64,000 nt of DNA from Callaeas wilsoni. Its lineage: Eukaryota; Chordata; Aves; Passeriformes; Callaeidae. Location of the stretch: the NCBI GenBank assembly GCA_013398955.1, contig VWPU01002882.1:1-64000 (forward strand), given 5' to 3'. Position numbers and translations under genes: made by a program. The notes below the pieces were generated by a model. The model searched no databases, was not told the origin of the DNA, and worked only from the letters and a program-made list of their open reading frames with translations. This document shows, one piece after another, positions 1 to 11,531 of this stretch (position 1 is the stretch's first letter; each line of letters opens with the position of its first letter).

Positions 1-389
1 CCTGTCCAAACCGAGACAGTAATAAAATATTCTATGTCCAAATTAATATGAGGAAGTTTTAATTAACATAATGCATTCAAGATTTGCTAGAAGACATCAG
101 CACAAAAAATACAAACTTCAGATTAAATTAGGTCACATTGGAAAAACAGCTCCTCTTTTAGAAGGTGTTCTGTTCATTCATATCTAAATTAGTTCTTAAC
201 AGAAACAGCTTTAGCCGTTATGAAAAAAATAGCTTTTTATCTCTTGCTTTTGTGGTTATGAAAAGATTTTGAAAATATGAAATAATCACAAAGCACTGCT
301 GAGGACAAGAATAAAAATACCAGCAACAAAATCAAGAGCGGAGAAGAGAATTCAAATAATTTCTTACTCTCTGAGCAAAAGCTTGAGCA
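1..389. other. AT-rich non-coding DNA, nothing recognised
   Basis: The stretch is AT-rich with short A and T runs and frequent stops in all frames. I see no repeat family, RNA gene or coding signal in it. Confidence 0.6.
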
Positions 390-794
390 TCAATTCCTCT
401 TCTCCTGCCTTGGTGACGACAGTGGTGTGATGTCACGGAGCAGGGAGTAGCCCTGCGGAGACACGCGGTCTGGTCAAGCCATGCCCAGGAAGCCAATGTT
501 GCAGTCCTGCCGCACAACAGACGCGAGCGCTTGGTTGTGAAGCTTGTGTGCGTCCAGCACAGCTCCCATGGGCCCGCAGCTCAGCAAGGCTGCGTGTGCC
601 TCAGCGTCTGCTGTGCTCAGGCTCCTGTGAAGGGCTTTGTACTTTTTGTCTGGCCTGTTAGATGCTGTGTCTACAGCAGGCTCTATGTCTCTCCCAAGCC
701 ATGCACACAGTTTGGTTTGTTCGGGCTTTTCCCCGCATTTTAAATGAAGAGGATCAATGCAAACTTTCCTACAAGAGTCACCATTAGATACTTC
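390..794 (-). pseudogene. CpG-rich patch with unassigned open frame; possible retropseudogene or LTR fragment
   Basis: This is a sharp island of GC-rich sequence with about 15 CpG dinucleotides between 410 and 740, inside DNA that is otherwise AT-rich and nearly CpG-free. On the minus strand one frame stays open for 106 codons, from just after a TAA at 795-797 to a TGA at 474-476. Its predicted peptide is mixed and helix-like, for example LDAHKLHNQALASVVRQD near its end, not low-complexity. The frame has no clear Met start. A second short open piece in another frame (367-432, 22 codons, acidic then leucine-rich, ending at TAA 364-366) could be a frameshifted continuation. A reading frame overlapping at 332-517 is a different frame and looks less protein-like. 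I do not recognise the product. Alternatives are a processed pseudogene, an internal piece or LTR of an endogenous retrovirus, a real exon, or a GC-rich chance frame; GC-rich DNA has few stops, so chance is a serious option. Confidence 0.33.
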
Positions 795-797
795 TTA

Positions 798-1744
798 AAG
801 AGGAAAAAAACCTAAGTGCAGGTATTATATACACAAGCAAAGCACAGAAAGAATAAAAAATGAATAGTATTTTTTACCAGTCTTGTTGAGAAAATCCCAA
901 CATTTAAAGGGAGGATTTTATATAAATTAAAATTAAAAAAAAAGGAGAATGAAGCTTCAAGTAGTAATAACCACAAGAAATAAAGGACAGTAAAATGAAG
1001 CTAGTAATCGTGATGGTGTTGTAATTATATTGCCTGTCATGCTTAAAGAATACGTAATTACCTACTGATAGGAGAACACCGTAAGAGGCAAATCTGTATA
1101 AATTGGGGTGGAATAAGGAAAAAAGATATCTATTTTTCTGAAAAAAACTTCATTTTTCAAACTTAATCACATATAACTTTAAGAGTAAAAATGTAGCTGG
1201 ATACATCAAGTATTTCATAATTTAACCCTGCACATTGTTTGATAGGAGTTGAGCACAATTTTTATCATATAAAAATATAATTTTAATCTCCACTGTTCAG
1301 TTCAAGCAACAGCTTTCTTCTCTTGGAAGGACCTTACATTTTGGGACCTAAATCATATATTTTATGTACATTAGGTTTGTGATCAGAAATCTATGAATGA
1401 CTTTCTATTAGATCACCTGACTTGGGATATTATAACTGATGGTTTATTCCTACTTTACCTGATACTGAGATGATAATGCCAGAGTCTAGGTGGAAACTTA
1501 TTCAGTCACTACAATGTAGACTGATCAAAAGAATTCATATACTTTATTTCTGAATTAGAACAATCTCTGTCATACTTTAGATCACTGTAACAAAGCAAAA
1601 GCAGAAGAGGAAAGAGAGGTCCTACAGAGCCTATGTGATGTGCAATTGTATTTTTTAACTCACTGTAATTATCTTGAAAATATAGTTCTCCACTGACCTG
1701 TCAGGGCTCCATAGCCTGTCAAGTATCACGAGTCTCATCAAGTG
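798..1744. other. AT-rich non-coding DNA, nothing recognised
   Basis: The sequence is A/T-rich with short homopolymer runs and no open frame of note. No transposable-element signature is visible before the SINE at 1745. Confidence 0.55.
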
Positions 1745-1883
1745 ACCCTGAGGCGAGCTCAGCTGGTCAGAGCATGGTCCCAATAACGCCAAGGTCATGG
1801 GTTCGATCCCTGTATGGGCCATTCACTTAAGAGTTGGACTTGAACATCCTTCTGGGTGCCTTCCAACTCAGATTATTCTCTGA
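1745..1883 (+). mobile_element. tRNA-Ile/CR1 chimeric SINE (TguSINE1-like)
   Basis: The 5' half (about 1753-1820) aligns by eye with a tRNA-Ile gene. It has an A-box-like segment at 1755-1766 (GAGCTCAGCTGG), an anticodon arm that keeps AAT in its loop (about 1782-1784), and a perfect B box GGTTCGATCC at 1800-1809, followed by a GGGCCA acceptor end without a following polymerase III terminator. The 3' half (about 1833-1883) is a CR1-type tail: GTTGGACTTGAACATCC, then CCTTCCAACTCAG and ATTCTCTGA. A tRNA-Ile head joined to a CR1 tail is the structure of the songbird SINE called TguSINE1; such elements are thought to be mobilised by the CR1 reverse transcriptase through the shared tail. It is not a functional tRNA gene, since the stems carry mismatches and the 5' end is degenerate. 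The subfamily name is from memory and was not checked against a library. Confidence 0.85.
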
Positions 1884-4414
1884 AGTATCAGACTAATCTA
1901 AATGAAAATTTATTGAAACAGAATGTTTGCTTCTTGGTAAAGTTCTTTCCAAGTGTCAGATTTGTATCCACACAAACAAAAATAGTCAGATCTTGTCACA
2001 CTAGCCTGTTGGAAATCCAGAAAAAAAGCCAAAGAAATTCATTGTGCTTTGATAAATCTATTATTCTGAGACTGTAGATCAATTTTAACTCCTATTGGCC
2101 AGATTTTTGCCAAATTTCTCCATAACCCCGAACATCTCCATGATTGCTCATGTAAAGTATGTTGTATAGAGTCTGGAAAACACCATTCCTGGTTCACTTT
2201 GAGTTTGATTCAGTGAAAGACCACAGGTAAGCTTCAGACAAACAGCATGCGACTTTGGTTGAATTTAGGTGTCTTCAAAAACACTGCTGGGCTATCTAGG
2301 CAACTTATCACATTGAGTATCTTCCTTGCCAAATTTTTTTAAATTAAGTTTCTAACATTAAGGACATGCATTTTTAGACAGTTTTCATATGGAAACATAT
2401 GCACTAATATATGTACCTGCTTCAGGCCTATTGCAATGTTTTAGCATGTATGTGCCTGTTTCATAGACAGACAACCTCAGAGTAACACCGTCTGATAGAA
2501 CACTTTAAGAGCACTTTTGGCATTCATTTCATTCAAAGAGATCAATGGAAAAGAAGCTGGAGTTCACTTGCTAATATGGTTCTACAGGAAGGCACTTAAA
2601 CCCAACATCATTTTCACCCTGATAGAAAATAAGTTTTATTTCTCTTATTGATGTACAGCTCTAACGGACCCATAGTTCTGAGGTGAGAAGAATAACAAAC
2701 ATTAGTAAGTCTCAGCTAATCAATTCAGGTAGTACTGGTCTGTTTTCTACAGTATAGACATTAAATTAGAATTTCAAAAAGACAAAGACAAACAAAAGAA
2801 CAAAACTGAAAAAAAACAATCAGAACACCTGGATGAATACCAACTTATATCAGTATCTCACCCATTTTGGTTCTCTCAAATAATTGGGAAACACTGTGAA
2901 ATATGATCAGCCAATAGCTAGAAAATGACCTTATCTTTTTTTTTAATTAACATTGCTTCATTATGAGGTTTCTCTTGATAAAATCGAATGAAGATGTTAT
3001 ACCTGTCTTTAATACAATATAGATCCAGTCTTCAAGGTTTTTTCCAGTCTTCTTTCCCAACTTTTTAATGGAATAATTATTTTTAAAATTTGCTTTAAAT
3101 CATGCAAGATACTGAGTGTTTTATCAGACTGTAACTAAATTCTCTCTAGAAAATCACGTCTTCTGTGGCCTAAGGCAATATTCAAGTTTTTTACTAATCT
3201 TTCATCATTCTGTTTTGTATTTTTTTTTAATGTTTTCATTTGTTTTAAAGAGTTTTTTCTATCTGTAGATCTTTTGTGTTTTATTTATTTATGTGCTACA
3301 CTGTGAGAATGTGATATTCTTACATGAATGTATGAATGTTTAGGTTCCTCAGCTTTCATCTATTTCTTAGATATTTTCATCTTGCTTTTGATATCATTCC
3401 CTTAACCTCTCTGTTTTCTAAGATGTAACCTCAATGTTTTTGAAGAATTTTAACTCAGGCTTTCTGCTCTAGGGACATAAAACCATTTTTTTCTGAGGAC
3501 ATACTAAGGCATCAATCTGTATTCATTACTGTGCCTCACTGATGTCACGGATTTGGAGTAGAACTGACTGATTTTTATTATTGGATTTCTTAACATAGTT
3601 TTAAGTTCTAAATCCTACACTCTCAAATATATCCTTTCTGATATATACAATTTTCTTTGATCTTTTGAAATGCCCCTTGAAGTAATAATAAACTTTTTCT
3701 TCAAGATTGTCAATGAAAAAAGTTGGTTTAGTGAGCTGGTTCACTGAGTTCTGCTTTTTGCTTTTTAACAGTTTGAAACTAGATTCTTTATTAATCCAGC
3801 CATAATCCAAGATGGACCTTTTTTTCTCAAGTGCTTTGATATTAATGATCTCAATTATTTTATGAGTAAAATCTAATAGATTTTCAATGGGAAGTGCATG
3901 GCTTGCTAACCCAGTTGCATCTATGCTTTATGAAGTCATAAATTGAGCAAAAAAGGAGCAGCATTACTGTTCTGCTCTTTAATACCGTTCAGAGACACAG
4001 TAGCGGAGAACAGCTTGTTTTCCTCTATCTCTCAGAACTGGTTTTCGTGGTGGCTTCTGTCCTGCTGCCTAGCCTTACATCCTGTCTTCCTTTTGACCAG
4101 TGACATATACAGCACATTTCTTGTCCAATAGTCACAACGACATGCTTAGAATTTGATGTTACAGTCATCCTGTGTTCGAGTGTGATTGCTGCTTTTTCCT
4201 AATAGCAGTATTCTGGAGAGGGCTATAGCTCTTTCTTCCCTCGCCTTTCATACCTACTAATAAGGATAGCAACAATAACTGCTAATAATTCACTATGGCC
4301 AGTCTTGGTGGTTGAGAATATCTTATTCGAACTTGAATTTGACAAGTGAAATTCTGCAGAAGATAAATAAAAAACTAAGGCAACAGAACAACCAAAACAA
4401 ACCAACCACACCTG
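1884..4414. other. AT-rich non-coding DNA, nothing recognised
   Basis: The stretch is long and AT-rich, with several T runs (for example near 2937-2945 and 3221-3230). The few open frames of 60-70 codons have compositions expected by chance. No CR1, SINE or LTR signature was seen. Confidence 0.55.
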
Positions 4415-4435
4415 AACAACAACAACAACAACAAA
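4415..4435. repeat. (AAC)n microsatellite
   Basis: Seven tandem AAC/CAA units sit in an A/C-rich context (about 4385-4450). The glutamine- and valine-rich short open frames across it are products of the repeat. Confidence 0.8.
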
Positions 4436-6104
4436 CCCCACCAAACCCCCATATGTTATTTTTCACAATAGAAGTACTACTCTATGCAAGAATTCATGTC
4501 CTGGCATCACTGTGCCAAAGGATTTGAACAAGAAAATATAGTTAATTCCTTTTTGAGATGAATTCCCTCCTCTTTCTGGCATTAGTTATATAGGATTTAG
4601 AGAGCATAATTCTATGCATGTGTTTTTTAGAGGAAAGAAAACAGACCCAACAAAATAACAATGAGTCAATAATTTGTTTAAACTAAAAAGAGGAGAGCAT
4701 AATCAGTGCTTTAGGAGTATGAGTTGTTTCACTGCATTAGTTGTCCAGTTTGATGAAATACCAGACCTAGGCTCCATTTGTCTGCACTGTGAAGTGAAAC
4801 ATTTTCGTTGTGTTTAAGGAACAATTCTACCACAGATTTCCCTTGTGGAGAAGATCAGTTTTCAAAGAAAGCTGAGTAATCTGTATTTATTGGCTGTGGT
4901 ATTCACCTCCTTAAACTCCTTTGGGATATAGAATAAACCATAATCAAGATAAAGCACCAGTTAATTTATCCAGGAGATAGCCATCTCTAAAGCAGTTTCT
5001 TCACAATCTTTGCCTTCTACACTGAGCTTTGTAGAGGATACAATTAATCCTCTAACATAACTGAGAGTAACAGCTAATATCCTGACAACACAGTCTTGTG
5101 TTTAAAACTCTGTGCTTGCCCTGACATATATAAACATGCAACTAACAATGGCTTTGTATGGTTTTAGACACTTTGGGGAGATGGAAGTCCTTCCATTTGC
5201 AAAGTAAATTGCGGAACTTGTCAGCTCACAATAGGCGCGTTGAAGTTTTCTCTCAGTTTTAAAAGATAGCATCGACTAAAAAAGTAGTCTCTTTTATGTA
5301 CAAAGAATCTTTTCAAGTCTGTATTTCATTAATCAATGCTGTCAAAAAACATTTGATAACTGAATCCTTCAGCTTCTGAGTGTTTCATTTAACTTGGCCT
5401 CATATTCAGAAGATAGACGCTCCCTCTTTTCCAAAACTCAATCCTTCCTTGGAGTCTCTGTTTGGGAATTGAAAGTATTAGGAATGTGAAGTGTCTTCCA
5501 AGTTTAGCTGCTTAGAAGCTAAGTATCTAGTTCGAAGCAGTCATCCAGCTCCCTCTGTAGCTGGCAGGAAGAGATAAGTGTAAGCTAAAGCAGTGATATG
5601 AAAGCTGGAAAAATACAAAATCTAATTAATGGGCTGTGCAAGTGACATAACGAAGAAGCTGGGTGTGTGATTGACAATCTGACAGAAAATAGACTAAAAA
5701 GCAGGATGTCTTTAGCCCATCAAAAGTCTGCAAAAGTGTTCTCAAACACCTCTACTCAAACACCACCTACTATTGCAAGTAGGAAGATGCACAGAACTAG
5801 TAATGCGTGCATATGATCTTTAAAGATACAGAGCGTGAAATAAACATTTTTTGCTACTAATTGCTACTGTTGCTAATGTTTGCATGCATATGGATAAAGC
5901 AACGTAAAAAAAACTAAAAGTGTGTCCAGACTGATAATCAGTCGTACAACATAGGCTGCAATAGAGGGGAATCATTGCAGCGAAATTCTGGGAGATGGAG
6001 GACCTGGTGTGTCCAGAGATACCGTTTGCCCCAGGGAGCTGAGACTGGTCCATGTGAGAAATCTGCTGGGGGTTAGCAGAAAAAAGGAGGGTACAGCAAA
6101 TAAA
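4436..6104. other. AT-rich non-coding DNA, nothing recognised
   Basis: No open frame of note and no recognised transposable element. A moderately less AT-rich part around 5540-5720 contains a TGATTGACA-type motif, but nothing that supports a specific regulatory call. Confidence 0.5.
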
Positions 6105-6116
6105 CCCCCCCCCCCC
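6105..6116. repeat. C12 homopolymer run
   Basis: Twelve consecutive C bases, preceded by AAA and followed by ACTTTAG. Long C runs are uncommon in this AT-rich window. Confidence 0.9.
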
Positions 6117-7953
6117 ACTTTAGAAAGCTGATTCATCCAAAATAGCTGGGAAAATTACTCTTTGCAAGTGGTGATCTCCCACTGAGTACAGACTGAGACT
6201 AATTAACCCGTTTCAATTAGAATATTCACTTTTGGTGAGTGAGTGCAACACATTCCAGGTGCAGTGCAGTGAACCTTGGATGTCAGCAGAATTTGTGTTA
6301 TTGTCTGCAAAGCTGTGACATTAACCATGCAGATGAGGAAACAGCTTTAAAACTGAAATCAACATTTAAGTCTGGCACACAAACCTCTAATGACCAAAAT
6401 TAGTTCTGCAGGACAGATACCTGGACCCTCAGTCAGTAGCCATGTACAGATGGTGGTAGATAGGCAGGAACAAACAGTGCTTTGAAGAAAACTAGAGACT
6501 TCTTTTGACATTTTGGTCTTTTACACTGTACTACATGGAACTTACACTGAAGGTGAATTCAGTATTTACACTTTCAATGATTACTGCATAAAATCAAAAG
6601 AGAAGCAAAGAAAAAGGCTATTATAACTTACCATCTCTGAATGTTAGGTATTTAATAGATATATTATTATCAGATAGACAATAATTTGACTTTCACTTTA
6701 TGATAGAATGTTTCCTGACTTGCACAGACTTCTTTAACCAGTGTACTTCATTAATTACCTTTCAGTTCACTAACACCTCCATCATCCCAAAGCTGGCCCA
6801 TCTGCTCTTCCTGATGTTACTTGTGAGACGAAGTGGAAAAATTTATTTCAAATAGGACTGCAGAGTAAATCATTTGTTGGGCTTCTATTGAAAGTGAAGG
6901 CCAAATATTAAAATCTCTGCATAAATTTAAATTAAAAGTAAGCAAGTTCTTATCATTATTTGGATAGTCAGTGCAATTTCAAGACTTGATTAAAATAAAA
7001 ATCTCCCATCACTATTGGTATGTTTTATGTAATGTTTGTCTTTCACTTTTTTTATTTAATAAATACAGACTCTACAGGCTCTCAGATGTCAACAAAAAAG
7101 AACAATATTGTTCAATAATAGAGCAAAACTGAATACAGTTTGGTATATAAAATAACAGCAAAATCAATGGTTATGTTTCCAGGATAACATATTTTAAAAG
7201 GCATAATATAAGCCATAAAAGAAATTGGTTTGTGTCTCATCTTAGTTTTAAAAAAAAAGGCAAGGAAAAAGTTAACAGACTTTATTACTATCATATTTCC
7301 ATAATTTTTCTTAAAACCCATTGATCCTTGAATAAATTCCCTACTTTGTTACTCCTGTTGTAGAATGGTATATTCTCATACAGTAAGTAGATTCATTCAG
7401 TAGTGAAACACTGGTGAAAGAGGCACTTTCAGTGACATCTAATTTATATACCTCTGGACAGTTCTCAAGTATATGACAAGACAAGTTCCAGTATATGCCA
7501 ACAGTGTCATTCCTGAGAGCTTTCTTTGTTGTATGAATTTGATTTCTCCTTTGAAGCCTGCTAGCAGGGAACAGGGAATTAAGCAAAACAAACTGAAAAA
7601 TATTCCTGTAAATAATAACTTGAAAAAATATGTGTTTGTAAATGAACAAAATTATACTAGTGTGGAGCAGTGATTCATAGACTTGTCTTTAGAATAGGAA
7701 TTTGTTAAGTGACATGGAGATGGGCTCTTGGCTGTCTTGGCTGTGCAGGTGAGTTTGGTTTGGACGGAGTTCCTATTCTTCCATAGTGTTCAGGCAGGAA
7801 GTGACTAATATTAGTGACTAGATCAGATTTAGATGCATACTTTATGTAAATAGCTAGATGATATGCAGCCTGCTCCATATCTACATTTATATATAGCACT
7901 CATTCTACTAGTATCCATTTTAATTTCCATCTATAAATACGAAATAATGTGAA
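6117..7953. other. Non-coding DNA, nothing recognised
   Basis: The sequence is mixed AT-rich. A 102-codon minus-strand open frame (7341-7649) overlaps an unrelated plus-strand frame and shows no recognisable domain, so I treat it as chance. Confidence 0.5.
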
Positions 7954-8009
7954 ATGAATCCTGTCATGTTAGATGGTTAACATGAATCCTATCATGTTAG
8001 GTGGTTAAC
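7954..8009. repeat. Two-copy 28-bp tandem duplication
   Basis: Two adjacent 28-bp units (7954-7981 and 7982-8009) differ at only two positions; each starts ATGAATCCT and ends GTGGTTAAC or ATGGTTAAC. A partial third start (ATGAAACATGAA) follows at 8010. The high identity suggests a recent local duplication, such as replication slippage. Confidence 0.9.
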
Positions 8010-8527
8010 ATGAAACATGAAAGATCAGAGGCATGATGGTGGGCCGCAAATCCTCTATACCTCAGTCAGGAAAAGAAGCTACTGCCCCAGTGGTAGGGGT
8101 GGTCAAGTCTCACGGGACAGAGGTCATCCAGCAGCAGGAGTCAGTGGGGACACTCTCTGTGTCACCCCACAGACAAGGAGCATTGCCAAGGGCCACAGAG
8201 CTTGGTGAGAGAAGTAGAGTGGAGTATTTGAGGACCAAAGAGTACGTGTTATGGGATATTTACATATGGAAAGAGAAAGGTAAAGATGTTTGGGAGAGGA
8301 GAAAGTGTATTTCTTGCATTCACACCTGCCTCCCAAGCTAGTTGTCAAAACTTCTCTACTATTGCACACATTTCCCAGGAAGATATGTCCCAATCTCCTT
8401 GATTGTTTCATTCGTTAATGAGGACTATTCCTCAGCTCTGCAAAAAAGAAATAGGGTTGCCCTAAGCTGTCTTCCACCTTTCCAGATAGGGAACAATGTA
8501 TATCCTGTCTTCTCACTGCTCTCTATT
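8010..8527. other. Moderately GC-richer non-coding stretch, unassigned
   Basis: Positions 8030-8220 are richer in G and C than the flanks, and two plus-strand frames are open for 63 and 102 codons (8017-8208 and 8033-8341) with an antisense frame of 95 codons. None shows a domain I recognise. It could be part of an old repeat or chance. Confidence 0.4.
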
Positions 8528-9678
8528 TCATAGAACTGTTAAAGTTGGAAAAGACCTCCAAGACCATCAAATCCGACTTAGTCCCACTGTGTTCACTACT
8601 AAACCATGTCCACGAATGTCGCATCTGCATGTTTTATAAACACTTCCAGGTGGTGAGTCCACCACTTTCAGGGGCAGATTGTTCCAATGCTTGACAATCC
8701 TTTTTATAGAGATATTTTTCATGATATCCAACTTAGACCTCTCCTGGTCCAAATTGATGTAATTTCCTCATTCTCTCAGTGCCTTCCTGGAAGAAGAAGC
8801 CAACTCTCACCTCACCCCAATCATCTTTCAGGCAGTTATACAGAGTGATAAGGTCTCCTCTGAGCCTCCTTTTCCAGGCTAAAAACCCCAGCTCCCTCAG
8901 CTGCTCCTTATAGGATTTGTGCTCCAGAACCTTCACCAGCTTTGTTGCTCTTCACTGGACTTGCTCCAGCACCAAAATGCCCTTGTAGTGAGAGAACCTA
9001 AATCGAACCCAGGATTCAAGGTGTGGCCTCACCAGTGCTCAGTACAGGGGGACGATCACTAACCTAGTCCTGCTGGCCTTACTATTTCTGATTAAAGCCC
9101 AGATGCCATTGGCCTTTTTGGCCATCTGGGCACATGCTGGCACATAGTCAGCTGCCTGTGCACCAGCACCCCCTGGTCCTTTTCCACTGAGTTGCTTTCC
9201 AGCCACTCTGCCCCCAGCTTGTAGCACTGCTTGGGGTTACTGTGACCCAAGAGCAGGACCTGGCACTTGGCCTTGGTGAACCTCACACAATTGCCTTCAG
9301 CCCAGCTATTCAGGGGCTTCCTGCCTTCCAGCAAATCAACACTCCCACTGAACTTGATGTTGACTGCGAAATTGCTGAGGGTGCACTTGATCCTCTCGTC
9401 CAACTCATTAATAAGGATATTAAACAGAGCTGATCCCCACACAGAGCTTTGGGGAACCCCACGAGGGAACAGCCCCCTGCTGAATTTAACTCCATTCACC
9501 ACCAGTCTCTGGGCCAGGCCTTCCAACCAGTTTTTAACCCAGTAAAGAGTGCACCTGTCCAGGCCATGAGCAGCCAGTTTCTCCTTGAGAATGTCTGTGG
9601 GGAACAGTGTCAAAGGCTTAGCAAAATCTAGGTAGAGAACATCTACAGGCTTTCCCTCATCTACTAAGCCTCACCACT
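8528..9678 (-). mobile_element. CR1 LINE, 5'-truncated, about 1.15 kb
   Basis: This is the longest CR1 copy in the window and lies in reverse orientation. Its 3' tip is at 8528 (on the plus strand TTCATAGAACTGTTAAAGTTGG, then AAAGACCTCCAAGACCATC), followed by 3' UTR, the C-terminal part of ORF2 and reverse-transcriptase sequence up to about 9678, where the 5' truncation lies. CR1 elements are non-LTR retrotransposons that insert by target-primed reverse transcription and are usually 5'-truncated, as here. The copy is dead: the frame is broken several times, there is an internal deletion of about 20 bp near 9310, and the catalytic motif is lost. Confidence 0.95.
8733..9613 (-). pseudogene. CR1 ORF2 remnant: reverse-transcriptase C-terminal half
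   Basis: The coding remnant of the CR1 element appears as frame-shifted pieces. The longest (173 codons, 9613 to 9092) carries RT palm and thumb sequence: EKLAAHGLD and WVKNWL near residues 11-30, a GVPQSSVWG motif (family usual GVPQGSVLGP) at 52-60, LFNILINELDE at 63-73, and the catalytic block at 82-87. There the family's F-A-D-D is read as F-A-V-N (codons 9359-9364), so both metal-binding aspartates are gone. A gap removes about seven residues after LLEGRKPL. Downstream pieces in other frames (9227-9039 and 8936-8733) continue the family sequence, with KKANGI, ASRTR, LEHKSYKEQLRELG and KRRLRGDLITLYN. The enzyme would copy CR1 RNA into DNA at a nicked target; this copy cannot encode an active one. 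Confidence 0.92.
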
Positions 9679-11291
9679 CACCCATTTCAGTTCATTATGC
9701 AGGACTCCACAGACAGAAATGCGATAGAGACAGGACACATTTTTGCATTAATCAGATCTTTATATTCTCCTGGAGTTTAATGGTCTCAGTTGGAGTTTCT
9801 AAGGTTACATTCAGCTCAGGTGAAGCAAAGGAGAAAATGTGTTCAGTATTAATCTGTGTCACCTAGACTTTGAAGAACTTCGCACAGTCTTAGAAAAAAC
9901 ATGCTAACAGCATCTACTTCTTTACAGAATTCCTTTCATGTTATGCTGCTGGACGTTTTTTTTGGTCACTTAATATACTGTGAATATACTGACCGTTAGC
10001 TGCAAGATTGCAACAGTTTTAAAGACACAATAAATTTTAAGCTCTGAACTAGTATGAAGTATCCTTTTAAATGCTAAGAGCATGAAACGCTGTGTAGGAA
10101 AGCAAAAGAGCTCAAGGTAACGGTAGCTACCTTTCTAAAACAGAAAAATACCAGAATTCACAGAGCTGAATCTTGGCTTTTTAATTTCACCAGGGAGCAA
10201 GTTCACAACTTTCCAACCTGACACTTCACACTGCCAAAACTGCCACATGGGCTTTCTTAGAAGTATCAAAGAGAAAGAGAGGAAGAGGGAAAAAAAAAGA
10301 TTTTAGTTAGGAGGTAGATATGCCCTTTGACCTGAGTGGCTAGCAAAGGAAACTTGAGGTTGCTGTGGTTAGAAACAACTAGTGATGGAGTTTTTGCTTC
10401 CTTACAAAGAATTCCTAAAGAGGTATTCTTTGAGCACAGTAGGAAATACACAGTAGAAGCATAGATTATGAGTTATTAAAAAAAGACCTTCAGAAACTAT
10501 TTCCTTCTTAAACTAGCTGTTATGAAGACTGTGTGTTTCACATCTGAGAAAGAAAAGTTCAAATATGTGTCTAGCACTCATAGCAATTTGAAAATTGCTT
10601 ATCCTAAAACCCATCAGAAAATTTGAATCAGTCAAAAGGGAAAAAATAAAACAGACCAAAAGGACAGAACCATATTCATTTAAATGAAATTTTACATAGG
10701 AAAAGAAGCAGTAACTCAGTTCTTACTGTTTATATTCATAACTGCGGCACTTGGTTCATTATTTCTGTCTTTAGTCTCTGCAGGTCTCATGTACTTCAGC
10801 AAACCTGTGCTGCATTCCCTCACCTTGACATTTCCTTGCCACATCCCATTAGACAGATTGCAATGCTTAGAGCTTGTGCTGAATGCAGAGCGGCTCCATG
10901 TGATCCTTCTGCCATGCTAGAGCTTTGGGGAGCTGGAGCAGGTGACAGATCTGTATTGCTTGGTGAGGTGAGCACTGGACTGCTCATAGGTTTTCATCTT
11001 AGTGGGACTTTCAGGTATTCCAGAAACATCCCAGGAACAATCTTGTGTGCACACAACATGGGCAGTGATAAGAAGAGGCAACAAAATAAAATGTGACACT
11101 GTAATATACCCCTAAGTCCTGACTTGCAAGTCAGATTTTGCACTGAGCACCTTGATTCTTGGCTGTGAAGCCAATTAATAAGTACAAAGGAAATACTTTC
11201 ATAACACTTTTTTATATTAATTCTTTAGCACTTCTGAGGTAATAGTACCTTGTCTTCAGAACAAGGAGTCATCCACAGACCATTAACATGA
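9679..11291. other. AT-rich non-coding DNA, nothing recognised
   Basis: No transposable element recognised. Positions 10780-11060 are less AT-rich and hold three overlapping open frames of 60-86 codons (two plus, one minus), none with a recognisable domain. Confidence 0.5.
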
Positions 11292-11372
11292 CTGGCATGG
11301 TGGTATTTGATTGAAGCCTGGACTTGAAAGACCTTGGAGATCTTTTCCAGCTATAATGATTCTGTGATTCTA
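11292..11372 (+). mobile_element. CR1 3' tail fragment
   Basis: About 80 bp match the terminal CR1 3' UTR: GGCATGGTGGTATTTGATTG, then GACTTGAAAGACCTTGGAGA, CTTTTCCAGC and the tip ATGATTCTGTGATTCT. It lies only 160 bp upstream of the next CR1 in the same orientation. Confidence 0.9.
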
Positions 11373-11531
11373 AAATTGTACATTGAGTATTAGTGAACTA
11401 GACCTCACTGTATCTTTCTGTATCCTGATGCACATATAATTTCTGTGTATTTCAATTTAAATTAAAATATTTAACAATGTAACATTACACTGTATGTTTT
11501 CCGTGTATATACATGCGCTCTATCAAATCAG

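Noticed and set aside
1753..1825. Possible functional tRNA-Ile(AAT) gene
   Set aside because: The tRNA-like part has stem mismatches, no polymerase III T-run terminator after it, and continues directly into a CR1-like tail, so it is the head of a SINE.
8017..8411. Overlapping open frames (63-102 codons) in a GC-richer stretch
   Set aside because: Frames are open on both strands at once with no recognised domain; this reflects base composition.
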